A stretch of DNA of 21,053 nt, taken from contig CAYYNP010000175.1 in NCBI GenBank assembly GCA_964472545.1, positions 1 to 21,053 of the forward strand, given 5' to 3'. Below, piece after piece: positions 1 through 8,180 of the stretch (positions are counted from its first letter, which is position 1; the number at the start of each line of letters is the position of its first letter). The position numbers and the translations under genes are program-made. The stretch is from CAYYNP01 sp964472545. Its GTDB lineage: Bacteria; Planctomycetota; Planctomycetia; Pirellulales; Thermoguttaceae. Under the pieces are notes generated by a model. It saw only the letters and a program-made list of their open reading frames with translations, was not told where the DNA came from and searched no databases.

Positions 1-9
1 GGTTGCATC

Positions 10-42
<33 letters not shown>

Positions 43-61
43 CCAACCACCAGTCGCGGAA

Positions 62-114
62 GGGGACCGTCCCATTTTCGTTCCGCTGCGCTGCACGAAA
101 ATCGGGACAGTCCC
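62..114. repeat. Imperfect inverted repeat, family E-like
   Basis: The left arm at 62-80 (GGGGACCGTCCCATTTTCG) pairs with the right arm at 95-114 (CGAAAATCGGGACAGTCCCC), with one substitution and one single-base gap. The loop of 14 bases is TTCCGCTGCGCTGC. The GGGGAC...GTCCC core resembles the units at 11847-12053, so it may be a member of the same broad repeat class. Confidence 0.75.
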
Positions 115-129
115 CCGATCTCCGCAGAA

Positions 130-158
130 TTGACATTCGCACCGCAGCCGGCTACCGT
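130..158 (+). promoter_or_regulatory. Possible sigma70-type promoter for the propeller gene
   Basis: A perfect TTGACA lies at 130-135. After 17 bases comes TACCGT at 153-158, which matches only three of six -10 consensus positions. The start codon lies about 45 bases further downstream. The -35 and spacing are good and the -10 is poor, so this is tentative. Confidence 0.3.
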
Positions 159-202
159 GCTGGGGGATGAAGCGTGGGAAGCCGAGCATCGAGGAGCCGA
201 TC

Positions 203-2995
203 ATGACGACGGGAACATGGCGTCTTGGATTGCTGCGATCCGCCGCGTTCTGCCTCGGGCTGACGGCCGTTTCGGTGGCGGCGGATGCTACCGAAGATCA
301 CCACCTTCGGCAGCCGTATGCCCGATACCGGATCGTGGCGGCCGAGGCCGGCGAGGACGGCGAGCCTTTGGTAGTGAACCTGCACGCCCGCGACGGACAT
401 CTTTCGACCGGCTGGGCGCAGGTGGGCTATGAAACCGGCTTCATTCGCACGCACCAACTCCGACGCGACGGCGACCTGCTGCGCGGCCGACTGGCGGTGG
501 ACGTGGGGCCGTTGCAGTACGTGTGCGAGTTGGACGCCCGGGTGGCCGGCGACGAACTCGCGGGGACGTACGCCGCCCGGCGGGGGATCGCCGGCGCGGT
601 CGACAACATCGCCGGGGCGGCCGACGGGAGGCTTTCGCGGCGGGCCGATGGCGGCGACCTCCAACTCGAACTGGGACTCTTTAGCATGTACACCCAGTTC
701 GGCCACATCCGCAAACCGAACGTCAAGGCCACGGTCCGCGGCGGCAAGATCACGGCCGGGACCTTCACGTTCGGCCGCAAGCCCGAGAACAGTGGCAACC
801 TCGAAGGTGGCAAGCTCGAAGGCGGCGCGCTCCGGGTCCGCGACGGCCGGCTGATCGGGACCGTGCGTGCCACCGTGCTGGCCGGAGACGCCTCGCAGGG
901 CACGTTCGCCTTCTCGCTCGACGTGCCCGTGAGGCACAACTTCCTGCAAGGCACCTACGACACCGACAAGGACGGCAACCACTGGGGAACCCACGGGCTG
1001 ACCGGCGTGGTCGACGGCCTGGGCAACCCGGGCGACGGCGGCGTGCTGGTGCTTTCGCTCGACGGCGGCATCGAAGGCCAGCGGCCGTTGACGCTGTACC
1101 TCGACCGCCGGACCGAACGCTTCACCGGCGGGATGGCCCGGGGCGGCAACAGCGAGTTCCACGAGGTGGACGCCTCGCAACTGCGGATCGACGACGAGAC
1201 GATAACCGGCGTGGCGGCGGTCACGATCCGACCGTCGGGCGACTATCCGCCGGGTGGCCGCGCGGTGGCGTGCGAATACAAGATCCACGCGGCGATCAAA
1301 GACGGCAACGCGGCAGGCAGCTTCACGGGGCGTTTTGGTGTGCAGACGCCGCTGCGAGGCCGACTCGAAGGGCGGATCTTGGCGGCGGACCATTTTCAGG
1401 AGAACACGGGCCGGCGTGCGACGATAGCACGTCCCGATCCGGACCGCATCTATCCGCCGGACCAGGCCGTGCGGATCGGCTGGCCGGCGTTGGCCGGGCC
1501 GTATGGGACGTTTCTGCCGGTGCGGGCCGACGTGCCGTTGGTCGACGATCTCTCGCAGGCCACCATCGCCTGGGTCAGCGAAAACGCCGACCTGGGGATC
1601 GGCAAGCAGGGCACGCCGTTTCACAAGAGCTTTCAGTCCGGGCTGAACGTTCGCAACTATCTCGGCCCCGAAGCCGGACGCCACCCGGGCAATTGGGCGG
1701 GCGCGATCGCGGCCGACGGCAAGGTCTTCGCCGCTTCGTTCCGGCCGACTGGCCCGCCGCTGGAGTGCGACTTCCCCGACGGCACGCCGGCCGAAGTTCA
1801 CGTCAACGCCGAAGACGTCGTCGTGGCGATCGACTTTCACACCGGCCACACCCTCTGGCTGGCGGCCGAGTCGGGCGGTATTCTCACCGGCGGCGGCAAA
1901 CGGGCCGGATTCCAAGTGGCCCCGGTCTACAACGGCGGCACGGTCTTTGCCATGGGCTCCACCGGACGGGTGTTTGCCTACGACGCGGCCACCGGCAAGC
2001 GGCTCTGGCAGACCGACGTCGGCGAGGCCCATCAGCGGCTTGCCGAGCGGCGCAAAGAGATCCTCGCCGGCCTGACCCGGCGCGAGTTCGCCTACCCGGC
2101 CAGCCCGGCGTGGCACACGTCGCTTACGGTCGCCGGCGACACACTGGTGGTGCCCACGTTCGTCGGCGGCACGCTCCGCGGACTGGACGCATCGACCGGC
2201 CGAACGCGATGGGAAGCCCCGGGCGTGGGGTCGCATCTGGTCACGCCGAGCATCTGGCGTCACGGCGGCCGCGACTACATCCTCACGGCCAACACGTCCG
2301 GCGAGATGCGGCTGCTCGATCCCCGCGACGGCAAGGAGCTTTGGAAGGTGGACGGCCTCGGCGGCAGTTACTTCACGCTCTCGCCGTCGGCCACGCACGT
2401 ATTGGTCAACGTCAATCCGGATTCCGGCAAGGCGTCGGACGGCCGGCGAATTCACGGCTTCTTCGGTGCCTATCGCATCACGCCCGAGAAGGCGGCGCTC
2501 GCCTGGAAGATGCCTTTCGAGCCGAGAAACGGGATCGCCTGTTGGATGGACACCGAAGCCCGCTACCGCTACACGATGCGCGGCGGGCTGGCCTATCTAT
2601 ACACCGACGGCGTCGGCCGCGAAGTGCCCGGGCGGTTCCTGGTCGTCCGCCAAGCCACGGGCCAGATCATCGCCGAGCACACCCACGGGGACGATCAGTC
2701 CGAGAAGATCGGCGGGTTGTGGTATCCGATGGGCGATAAGATCGTTGCGCGCTGGGACGCCGTCCACGGCCCGCGCCACGGCGGCCGGCATCCTTGGATG
2801 TTCTGGGAGGTTGCCGACGGGCGAATCACGAAGCTGCCCGGCGAACTCGACAAGAACGAGTTCACCAACGGCTACGAGGTGATGATGGAGCATCCGGTGG
2901 TGGCCGGGTTTCTGCTGGAGCGTAACGAAGAGGGGCGCGTCGTCTGCTACGATCTGCGCAAAGTACACTCTGAGGGAATCGGGGGTTGGAAATAG
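203..2995 (+). CDS. Secreted PQQ-like beta-propeller protein with repeated beta-rich N-terminal region
   Basis: The ORF encodes 930 residues from ATG 203. This start is preferred over the in-frame ATG at 167 because GAGGAG (191-196) lies six bases before it and a Sec signal peptide follows directly (residues 1 to about 26, ending VSVAADA). Residues about 38-430 hold roughly three beta-rich segments with recurring L.G.F/Y patterns, starting near residues 38, 153 and 280. Residues about 525-925 look like a PQQ_2-type propeller, with blade motifs such as AIDFHTGHTLW, AYDAATGKRLW, GLDASTGRTRW and LLDPRDGKELW. These are typical of PQQ-like domains that need not bind PQQ. The protein is probably periplasmic or surface-exposed; its substrate is unknown. 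It is followed by a repeat array and a heparinase-like gene on the same strand, 206 bases away. A role as an enzyme or as a structural or assembly protein cannot be separated from sequence alone. Confidence 0.88.
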   Translation: MTTGTWRLGLLRSAAFCLGLTAVSVAADATEDHHLRQPYARYRIVAAEAGEDGEPLVVNLHARDGHLSTGWAQVGYETGFIRTHQLRRDGDLLRGRLAVDVGPLQYVCELDARVAGDELAGTYAARRGIAGAVDNIAGAADGRLSRRADGGDLQLELGLFSMYTQFGHIRKPNVKATVRGGKITAGTFTFGRKPENSGNLEGGKLEGGALRVRDGRLIGTVRATVLAGDASQGTFAFSLDVPVRHNFLQGTYDTDKDGNHWGTHGLTGVVDGLGNPGDGGVLVLSLDGGIEGQRPLTLYLDRRTERFTGGMARGGNSEFHEVDASQLRIDDETITGVAAVTIRPSGDYPPGGRAVACEYKIHAAIKDGNAAGSFTGRFGVQTPLRGRLEGRILAADHFQENTGRRATIARPDPDRIYPPDQAVRIGWPALAGPYGTFLPVRADVPLVDDLSQATIAWVSENADLGIGKQGTPFHKSFQSGLNVRNYLGPEAGRHPGNWAGAIAADGKVFAASFRPTGPPLECDFPDGTPAEVHVNAEDVVVAIDFHTGHTLWLAAESGGILTGGGKRAGFQVAPVYNGGTVFAMGSTGRVFAYDAATGKRLWQTDVGEAHQRLAERRKEILAGLTRREFAYPASPAWHTSLTVAGDTLVVPTFVGGTLRGLDASTGRTRWEAPGVGSHLVTPSIWRHGGRDYILTANTSGEMRLLDPRDGKELWKVDGLGGSYFTLSPSATHVLVNVNPDSGKASDGRRIHGFFGAYRITPEKAALAWKMPFEPRNGIACWMDTEARYRYTMRGGLAYLYTDGVGREVPGRFLVVRQATGQIIAEHTHGDDQSEKIGGLWYPMGDKIVARWDAVHGPRHGGRHPWMFWEVADGRITKLPGELDKNEFTNGYEVMMEHPVVAGFLLERNEEGRVVCYDLRKVHSEGIGGWK

Positions 2996-3002
2996 TCAGT
3001 GT

Positions 3003-3182
3003 CATAGTAGGCGTCTCGCTCCGCGAGACAGCCACATCTCGCGGAGCGAGCTGACTACTGTGCGAGCACATCTCGCGGAGGCACATCTCGCGGAGCGAGC
3101 TGACTACTGTGCAAGCACATCTCGCGGAGCGAGCTGACTACTGTGCAAGCACATCTCGCGGAGCGAGATGGCTACTATGCGA
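3003..3182. repeat. REP/MITE-like palindromic repeat array, family A, block 1
   Basis: Each unit carries a hairpin of the type CTCGC-GGA-GCGAG. The first unit (3003-3029) is in the opposite orientation, with loop TCC. It is followed by forward units at about 3033-3062, a truncated one at 3063-3080, and three units in exact 34-base tandem at 3081, 3115 and 3149. The block begins CATAGTAG and ends CTACTATG, so its ends are inverted repeats. The first 35 bases (3003-3037) are identical to 6261-6295. The last unit ends 19 bases before the start codon of the next gene. Confidence 0.9.
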
Positions 3183-3201
3183 AGTTACGGGAGGCCCGAT
3201 C

Positions 3202-6200
3202 ATGAACTACCCGCATCGACTCGCTGTCCTGCTCGTCTTCTGTTTGGCGGGGGACGTCGCTGCTGCCCCGCCGGCGGTGGCCACGTTTGTCGTGCGCGAT
3301 CATCTGAAACGCGAGTGGCGAAACGAACTGGTGTTCTTCCCGGCTGAAGAAGGTCTCTTCGGCCGCAAGGACCTCACGCTGCTGGGCCCCGACGATCGGC
3401 CGCTGCCGTATCAATGGGTCGACGCCGCGTGGGCCCCGTCGGGCAAGCCGTCGATCGCGCTGTTGGCTTCGGTCGGCGAATTCGGCGAGGTGACGTATCG
3501 GCTGGTTAGCGGCGGGTCGGCGGCCGATTCGGATCTGCGCGTACGACGCGGCGCAGACGGGGTGACGCTCGATAACCGTCGCGTCGGCGTCACGCTGGGT
3601 GGTCCCCTGGCCGCGAAGCAAGGGCCGATCGTGGGCATCCGCCTGCCGAGCGGCCGCACCGTGAGCTGCGGCCGGCTCGAATCGCCGCACCCGCCGGACA
3701 AGGTGGAAACTCGCATCGTCGCCGACGGTCCGGTCTTCGCCGATGTGGCCGTCGGCTACGCGTTTCCCGACGACGGATACTGGCGGCTGCGCTTCCGCGT
3801 GATCGCCGGAGAACCGGTCGTGTTGGTCGACGAGTCGTTTCAACTACCGGCCGACGCACGGTACGTACTCTCGTTGGCCGACCGCCTCGGCGCCGATCGG
3901 CTCTTCTATCGCGACAACGGCAACCGCTGCCGTGTTGCGCCGGTGAGTTCGATCGCAACGGAGCCGCTGTTCCGCATCGAGCCGTGGCCCGCCTGGTGGG
4001 GCGAGCGCTTGCAGGCACATTGGCTGGGGCTCTTTCGCGAGGGCAGCGACGACTTCCTGGCCCTCGGCGTGCGCGAGCCGGGCACTTGGGTATCGCCCGA
4101 GCGGACCGAGTGGGATACGGCCGTGGTGGTCGACCGCGAACTGCGGGCGACGTTCCCGCTTCGCGGTTTCCAACGGCAATGGATGATCGTGGCGATGGAT
4201 CGCAAGGAGGCGATCGTCGCCGAGCAGTTGGACCAGCGTGTCGCCCCGCCGCCGCAACAGTACCTGATGAAGTACGACGATGTGGCGCTCGATCGCGTCA
4301 AAGACTGGGTCCGCCCTTGGGGCGATCGCCGCGTGCCGCGCCCCCGGCTGTTTACCACGCCGGCCGAACTGCAGCTATTTCGCAAGCGATTCCAGATGGA
4401 CCCGGCGAAGCTCGCCAAGCTGCAACAGGCGCCCGTTTCTGCCCACGGCATGGACGACCACGTGGCCTACTATCTGGCCACCGGCGACGAAGTCCTGGCA
4501 CGCCGGCTGGCCGATTTTGCCTTAGAAAGACTCGAACGCAGCGTCGACTTCTACGCGCGTCAAGAGCAGCTTCGCAACCAGGGAAGCAGTCCACACCATC
4601 GCAACCCGACGATCTTCCAGGCAGCGATCGCGTGCGACCTGGTGATTGCCTCGGACGTGCTTTCCGGGGAGGAACGTTCGCGAATGAAGGCCCAGCTCGC
4701 CTTCCTGGGTCATACGCTGGCCCGGCCCTCGGTGATTTCGCCCGAGCGGGGCTTTCAGGCCAATCCGAACATGACGTCGATCGCCCGGGCCTGCCTGGGC
4801 ATGATCGCCTGCACGATCCCCGGCCATCCGCGGGCGAAGGAATGGGCCCGATTGGCCGTGGCGGAGATCGAGCGGGAACTCGACCAATGGTGCGACGACA
4901 ACGGCGGCTGGCTCGAGGCCCCGCACTACATGACCGTGAGCATGGACGCGCTGATCCCCCTGGCGATGGCCCTGCGCGGCACCGGTTTCAGCGACGTCCA
5001 GTGGCTGCATCATCCGAAGTTGAAAAAGACGCTGGCCTGGCTGGCGAAGATCTCCACGCCGCCCGACCCGCGGCTCGACGGCGACCGCTGCCACCCGGCG
5101 ATCGGCAATACCTACCTCGGCGAGCGGACGTGCTTAAGCGGTTGGGCGGCGCGGATCTGGCACGCACGGGATCCCGACTACGCACGCCACATGCAGTGGA
5201 TGTGGCGGGCACACGGCTCCTTCGGCCAGCCGGGTATCGGCGGGGCGTATCCGGGATTCTCCGGATACAAACACCTGATGCTCGACGAATCGATCCCCGC
5301 CGTGCCGCCGCGATGGGGCAGCGAGTTGTTCCCGCAGGCCGGCGCCGTCTTTCGCGCCCACTTTCCCGGCGATCGGGAGACGTATCTCTATTACATCCAG
5401 GGCCGAATGCACCAGCATTACGACTTCGACGAGGGTTCCTTTGTGCTCTGGGGCAAGGGTCGGCCGCTGTGTGAAGATTTTGGCTACTACGGCCGCTCAC
5501 CCGCCGCCGATCACAGCCGTATCGACGACGGCTTCTACGAGGCCCTGGGCGTGGAGGGCAAGATACGCGAGTTCGTCACCGGCCAAGCCGTCGACTACCT
5601 CCGCGGCGAACGCCACGGCTGGCATCGACAGATCCAATTCGTCAAAGACGACGATCCGGCGGGGCCCACGTTCTTCATCGTTCGCGATGCCCTGACCAGC
5701 GGGCGCGCGTTCGATTGGCACCTGCTGGTCGCCACCGATCACGCGCCGCAAGTGCAAGAGAATCCCATTCGGGCCAAGGGCCGCTTCGGGGTCGATCTGG
5801 TGGTCTTCTTCTTGCAGCCGACGCGTCCGAACGTCACCACCGAAAACGTCACCCGCACCGCCGGAACCGCCGGCTGGGGACACGACAAACGAAGCTCCTC
5901 TCAGTATCGCCTCAAGATGAAACAACTCGACGGCGATCAACCGGTAAGCACCGTACTCTACCCGGTGCTTGAGGGCCAACCGACGCCCAAGTTCACGGCG
6001 CTGTGCGACGGCCGCGTGGTGAAGATCGAAAGCCAACACGGCACCGACTACGCCATGCTGGCGTTGGAACCGTTTCCATTCTCCGGCGAGGGAATCCGGT
6101 TCGACGGCACGTCGGGCGCGGTCCAAGTTCGCCCCAGCGGCGGGCGCCTCTCATTGCCCCGCCGCGGCTCGCTGACGTTTCGCGGCCAGACCGTCTCGTC

Positions 6201-6243
6201 GACCACCGAGCCGTCGCAGGCGATCACCCGGGCGCTCCGGTGA
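3202..6243 (+). CDS. Secreted heparinase II/III-like polysaccharide lyase family protein
   Basis: The protein has 1013 residues from ATG 3202. This start is chosen because GGGAGG ends seven bases before it and a signal peptide follows (residues 1 to about 24, ending GDVAAA). The longer frame from 3109 runs only through repeat DNA. An N-terminal beta-rich part (about 25-370) precedes an alpha-helical region (about 390-690) with a GGWLEAPHYMT stretch around His575. A beta-rich C-terminal part contains HQHYDFDEGSFVLWG near residues 737-751, a pattern typical of heparinase II/III-like C-terminal domains. Known relatives cleave uronic-acid-containing polysaccharides such as heparin, heparan sulfate or alginate by beta-elimination. 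The substrate here cannot be told from sequence. It is larger than typical heparinase II/III enzymes because of the N-terminal extension. It faces the first phosphoesterase gene convergently, with a repeat block between. Confidence 0.85.
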   Translation: MNYPHRLAVLLVFCLAGDVAAAPPAVATFVVRDHLKREWRNELVFFPAEEGLFGRKDLTLLGPDDRPLPYQWVDAAWAPSGKPSIALLASVGEFGEVTYRLVSGGSAADSDLRVRRGADGVTLDNRRVGVTLGGPLAAKQGPIVGIRLPSGRTVSCGRLESPHPPDKVETRIVADGPVFADVAVGYAFPDDGYWRLRFRVIAGEPVVLVDESFQLPADARYVLSLADRLGADRLFYRDNGNRCRVAPVSSIATEPLFRIEPWPAWWGERLQAHWLGLFREGSDDFLALGVREPGTWVSPERTEWDTAVVVDRELRATFPLRGFQRQWMIVAMDRKEAIVAEQLDQRVAPPPQQYLMKYDDVALDRVKDWVRPWGDRRVPRPRLFTTPAELQLFRKRFQMDPAKLAKLQQAPVSAHGMDDHVAYYLATGDEVLARRLADFALERLERSVDFYARQEQLRNQGSSPHHRNPTIFQAAIACDLVIASDVLSGEERSRMKAQLAFLGHTLARPSVISPERGFQANPNMTSIARACLGMIACTIPGHPRAKEWARLAVAEIERELDQWCDDNGGWLEAPHYMTVSMDALIPLAMALRGTGFSDVQWLHHPKLKKTLAWLAKISTPPDPRLDGDRCHPAIGNTYLGERTCLSGWAARIWHARDPDYARHMQWMWRAHGSFGQPGIGGAYPGFSGYKHLMLDESIPAVPPRWGSELFPQAGAVFRAHFPGDRETYLYYIQGRMHQHYDFDEGSFVLWGKGRPLCEDFGYYGRSPAADHSRIDDGFYEALGVEGKIREFVTGQAVDYLRGERHGWHRQIQFVKDDDPAGPTFFIVRDALTSGRAFDWHLLVATDHAPQVQENPIRAKGRFGVDLVVFFLQPTRPNVTTENVTRTAGTAGWGHDKRSSSQYRLKMKQLDGDQPVSTVLYPVLEGQPTPKFTALCDGRVVKIESQHGTDYAMLALEPFPFSGEGIRFDGTSGAVQVRPSGGRLSLPRRGSLTFRGQTVSSTTEPSQAITRALR

Positions 6244-6260
6244 GCCCGACCTCGCGTCGA

Positions 6261-6418
6261 CATAGTAGGCGTCTCGCTCCGCGAGACAGCCACATTTCAC
6301 GAAGCGAAACAGCCACATCTCGCGGAGCGAGATGGCTACTATACAATGACCACATCTCGCGGAGCGAGATGGCAACTATACAATGACCACATCTCGCGGC
6401 GCGAGATGGCTACTATAC
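6261..6418. repeat. REP/MITE-like palindromic repeat array, family A, block 2
   Basis: The layout matches block 1. An inverted first unit (6261-6287, stem GTCTCGC/GCGAGAC with loop TCC) is followed by a degenerate unit (6288-6310, TTTCACGAAGCGAAA). Three forward units follow, starting at 6313, 6350 and 6387 with an exact 37-base period. Each carries CATCTCGC paired with GCGAGATG and then GGCTACTATAC or a near variant. The block fills the gap between two convergent genes, where the hairpins could end transcription from both sides. Confidence 0.9.
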
Positions 6419-6425
6419 TCTGCCG

Positions 6426-8030
6426 CTACTCCGGATTCCGCATGATCCGGCCGTGGTCGCAGGGGCAGTAGTAGACCGCATCGCGGTTCGCCGGGTCGGG
6501 CTTGATCTCCTGCACCTTGAGCGAAACCAGCCGCGCCGGGCCGCCGTCGGCAAATGCGGTGACGGTCTTGGCACGCTCGAACTTCACCTCTTCCTCGAAG
6601 AAGAACACGTCGTTCGCCCAAACCGTCAGAACGCCTTTGTGGACGAAGACGTAGAGTCGCAGCGTGTGCTGGTCGGCCGGCGGAATCACGGTCGGAAAGC
6701 GGGTGCCGTTGACGGTGATGTGTGCGTCGATGTAGGCGATCTCGAACACGCCACCGTCCGCCTTGAGGACACGGATCCCGGTGGCGCCCTTCGGCCCCGG
6801 CTTGATCATCGCAGTTACGTAGACCGCGTCGGTCCCCACGGAGATCGATTTGGCCGCGCCGTCGAGCGGTTTGTCGACGACTTCATGCACGGCCCCGACA
6901 AGCGGGGCAATGGCGCCTTCGAAGAAGTGCGTTCGCCAATTCGCCGGACAGCGCCGCGAATGCTGGTAGTTGTGTGCCCCGCGCGAGCATCCGTCGCAAA
7001 AGAACCCGACGTGTACGCCCGACCGCTCTACGCGCATCACGTTGAGCGCGCCGCAGCTTCGGGCGAAGGCCGTCACCATCGGCACCGGCCACCGGCCGCG
7101 CCATCGGCCGTAGGCGTGGTTGTGCCCGGCGTGGACCAGCTCGACCTTGTGCCGGCGTAGCACGTCGATAAACTTCCGGCTGCTGCCGGGGTCCGGATAG
7201 TGGTAGCCGAGGATGATCCGCGTGCCCTCGGGCAACGGCGACAGGTCCTTTTCGAGCCAGTCGGCCGTCGCGTCGACCATTTCCTTATGATCGCCGATCA
7301 CGTCGACCATCACAAAATGGATGCCCGCGTAGTCGAACGACCACCGCAGCGGGCCGATGTGCTTGGCGAATCCGCCGGCGAAACTCAGCTCGTGGTCCGG
7401 CCCGAAGTCGCTGTCCGTGTCGTGGTTGCCGATGGTGGTGAACGTCGGCATGGGGCTCATCGCCTGCCACTTCCGCAGGCTTTCGCCGTAGGCATCGAGC
7501 GCCTCGGGAGTGGCGCCGCCGAGGCTCATGTCGCCGGTGTGCAGGATGAACTTCGCCTCCCGCAGCGTCGTTTCCGTCAGGTCGTGCTGGTTCTCGTATC
7601 GCGACGCCCGCCAGTCGTGGCTGTCGGTGACGTGCAGGTACGTAAACGGCAACGATTGGCGGTCCTGGCGGAGGCCGAAGTTGCAGTTGGTCTTCTCGGC
7701 GACGTCTTTGATGCGGAACCAGTGTTTGCTCGTAGGCCACGTGCCCGACGGCCAGCAGAGGGCGATCGTTTGTGTGCCGGGAACTCTGAGCATGTGGTCG
7801 GGCTTCACCTGGATCGTGTACCAGCCGTCGGCGTCGGACGTGACGATGCTCACGCCGTCAGTGATCTTCACGCCCGCGGCCGGTTTCTCGCCGGCGTCCA
7901 ACGTGCCGTTGGTATTTGTGTCGAAATAGACCTTGCCGCTGACGGTCGTCGGCGCGGCGGCCGGCGCCGCGTTTGGCGTGATCAATGCGGCTACGACTGC
8001 GAGTTCAAACCAGACTATTGGCCGTATCAT
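6426..8030 (-). CDS. Secreted calcineurin-like phosphoesterase, paralogue 1
   Basis: The protein has 534 residues. The start at 8030 has AAAGGA eight bases upstream and begins a signal peptide (residues 1 to about 26, ending PAAA). Residues about 28-120 form a carboxypeptidase-regulatory or SdrD-B-like beta-sandwich (GKVYFDTNTNGTLDAGE...GVKITDG), often found before metallophosphoesterase domains. The full metal-site set is present: Asp136-x-His138, Asp167 (GDMS), Asn202-His203 (GNHD), His277 and His303-x-His305 (GHNH). A beta-rich C-terminal region (about 380-515) looks like a ligand-binding sandwich. The protein probably hydrolyses a phosphomono- or diester outside the cytoplasm; the substrate is unknown. 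It shares GP-RWSFD-AGIHFV, DWLEKDL and CWPxGTWP with the next gene on the same strand, so the two are paralogues. Confidence 0.88.
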   Translation of the reverse strand: MIRPIVWFELAVVAALITPNAAPAAAPTTVSGKVYFDTNTNGTLDAGEKPAAGVKITDGVSIVTSDADGWYTIQVKPDHMLRVPGTQTIALCWPSGTWPTSKHWFRIKDVAEKTNCNFGLRQDRQSLPFTYLHVTDSHDWRASRYENQHDLTETTLREAKFILHTGDMSLGGATPEALDAYGESLRKWQAMSPMPTFTTIGNHDTDSDFGPDHELSFAGGFAKHIGPLRWSFDYAGIHFVMVDVIGDHKEMVDATADWLEKDLSPLPEGTRIILGYHYPDPGSSRKFIDVLRRHKVELVHAGHNHAYGRWRGRWPVPMVTAFARSCGALNVMRVERSGVHVGFFCDGCSRGAHNYQHSRRCPANWRTHFFEGAIAPLVGAVHEVVDKPLDGAAKSISVGTDAVYVTAMIKPGPKGATGIRVLKADGGVFEIAYIDAHITVNGTRFPTVIPPADQHTLRLYVFVHKGVLTVWANDVFFFEEEVKFERAKTVTAFADGGPARLVSLKVQEIKPDPANRDAVYYCPCDHGRIMRNPE

Positions 8031-8097
8031 CGGTCGCGTCCTTTGCTGTGTGATCTGCTAGACTCGGTGACAGGTTCGCAATAGTCGTGATGTTGAT

Positions 8098-8174
<77 letters not shown>

Positions 8175-8180
8175 CGCCAA

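Noticed and set aside
152..2455. A 767-residue open frame on the minus strand opposite the propeller gene
   Set aside because: It is a mirror frame of high-G+C coding DNA, rich in Arg, Gly and Ala, without recognisable domains. The plus-strand gene has a signal peptide, ribosome site and domain motifs.
3081..3182. Regular 34-base and 37-base periodic arrays that could be taken for CRISPR
   Set aside because: There are no unique spacers. The whole period is repeated and each unit is itself palindromic. No cas gene is near.
3109..3201. N-terminal extension of the heparinase-like protein from the ATG at 3109
   Set aside because: The extra residues are translated repeat DNA, and a strong ribosome site plus signal peptide mark the start at 3202.
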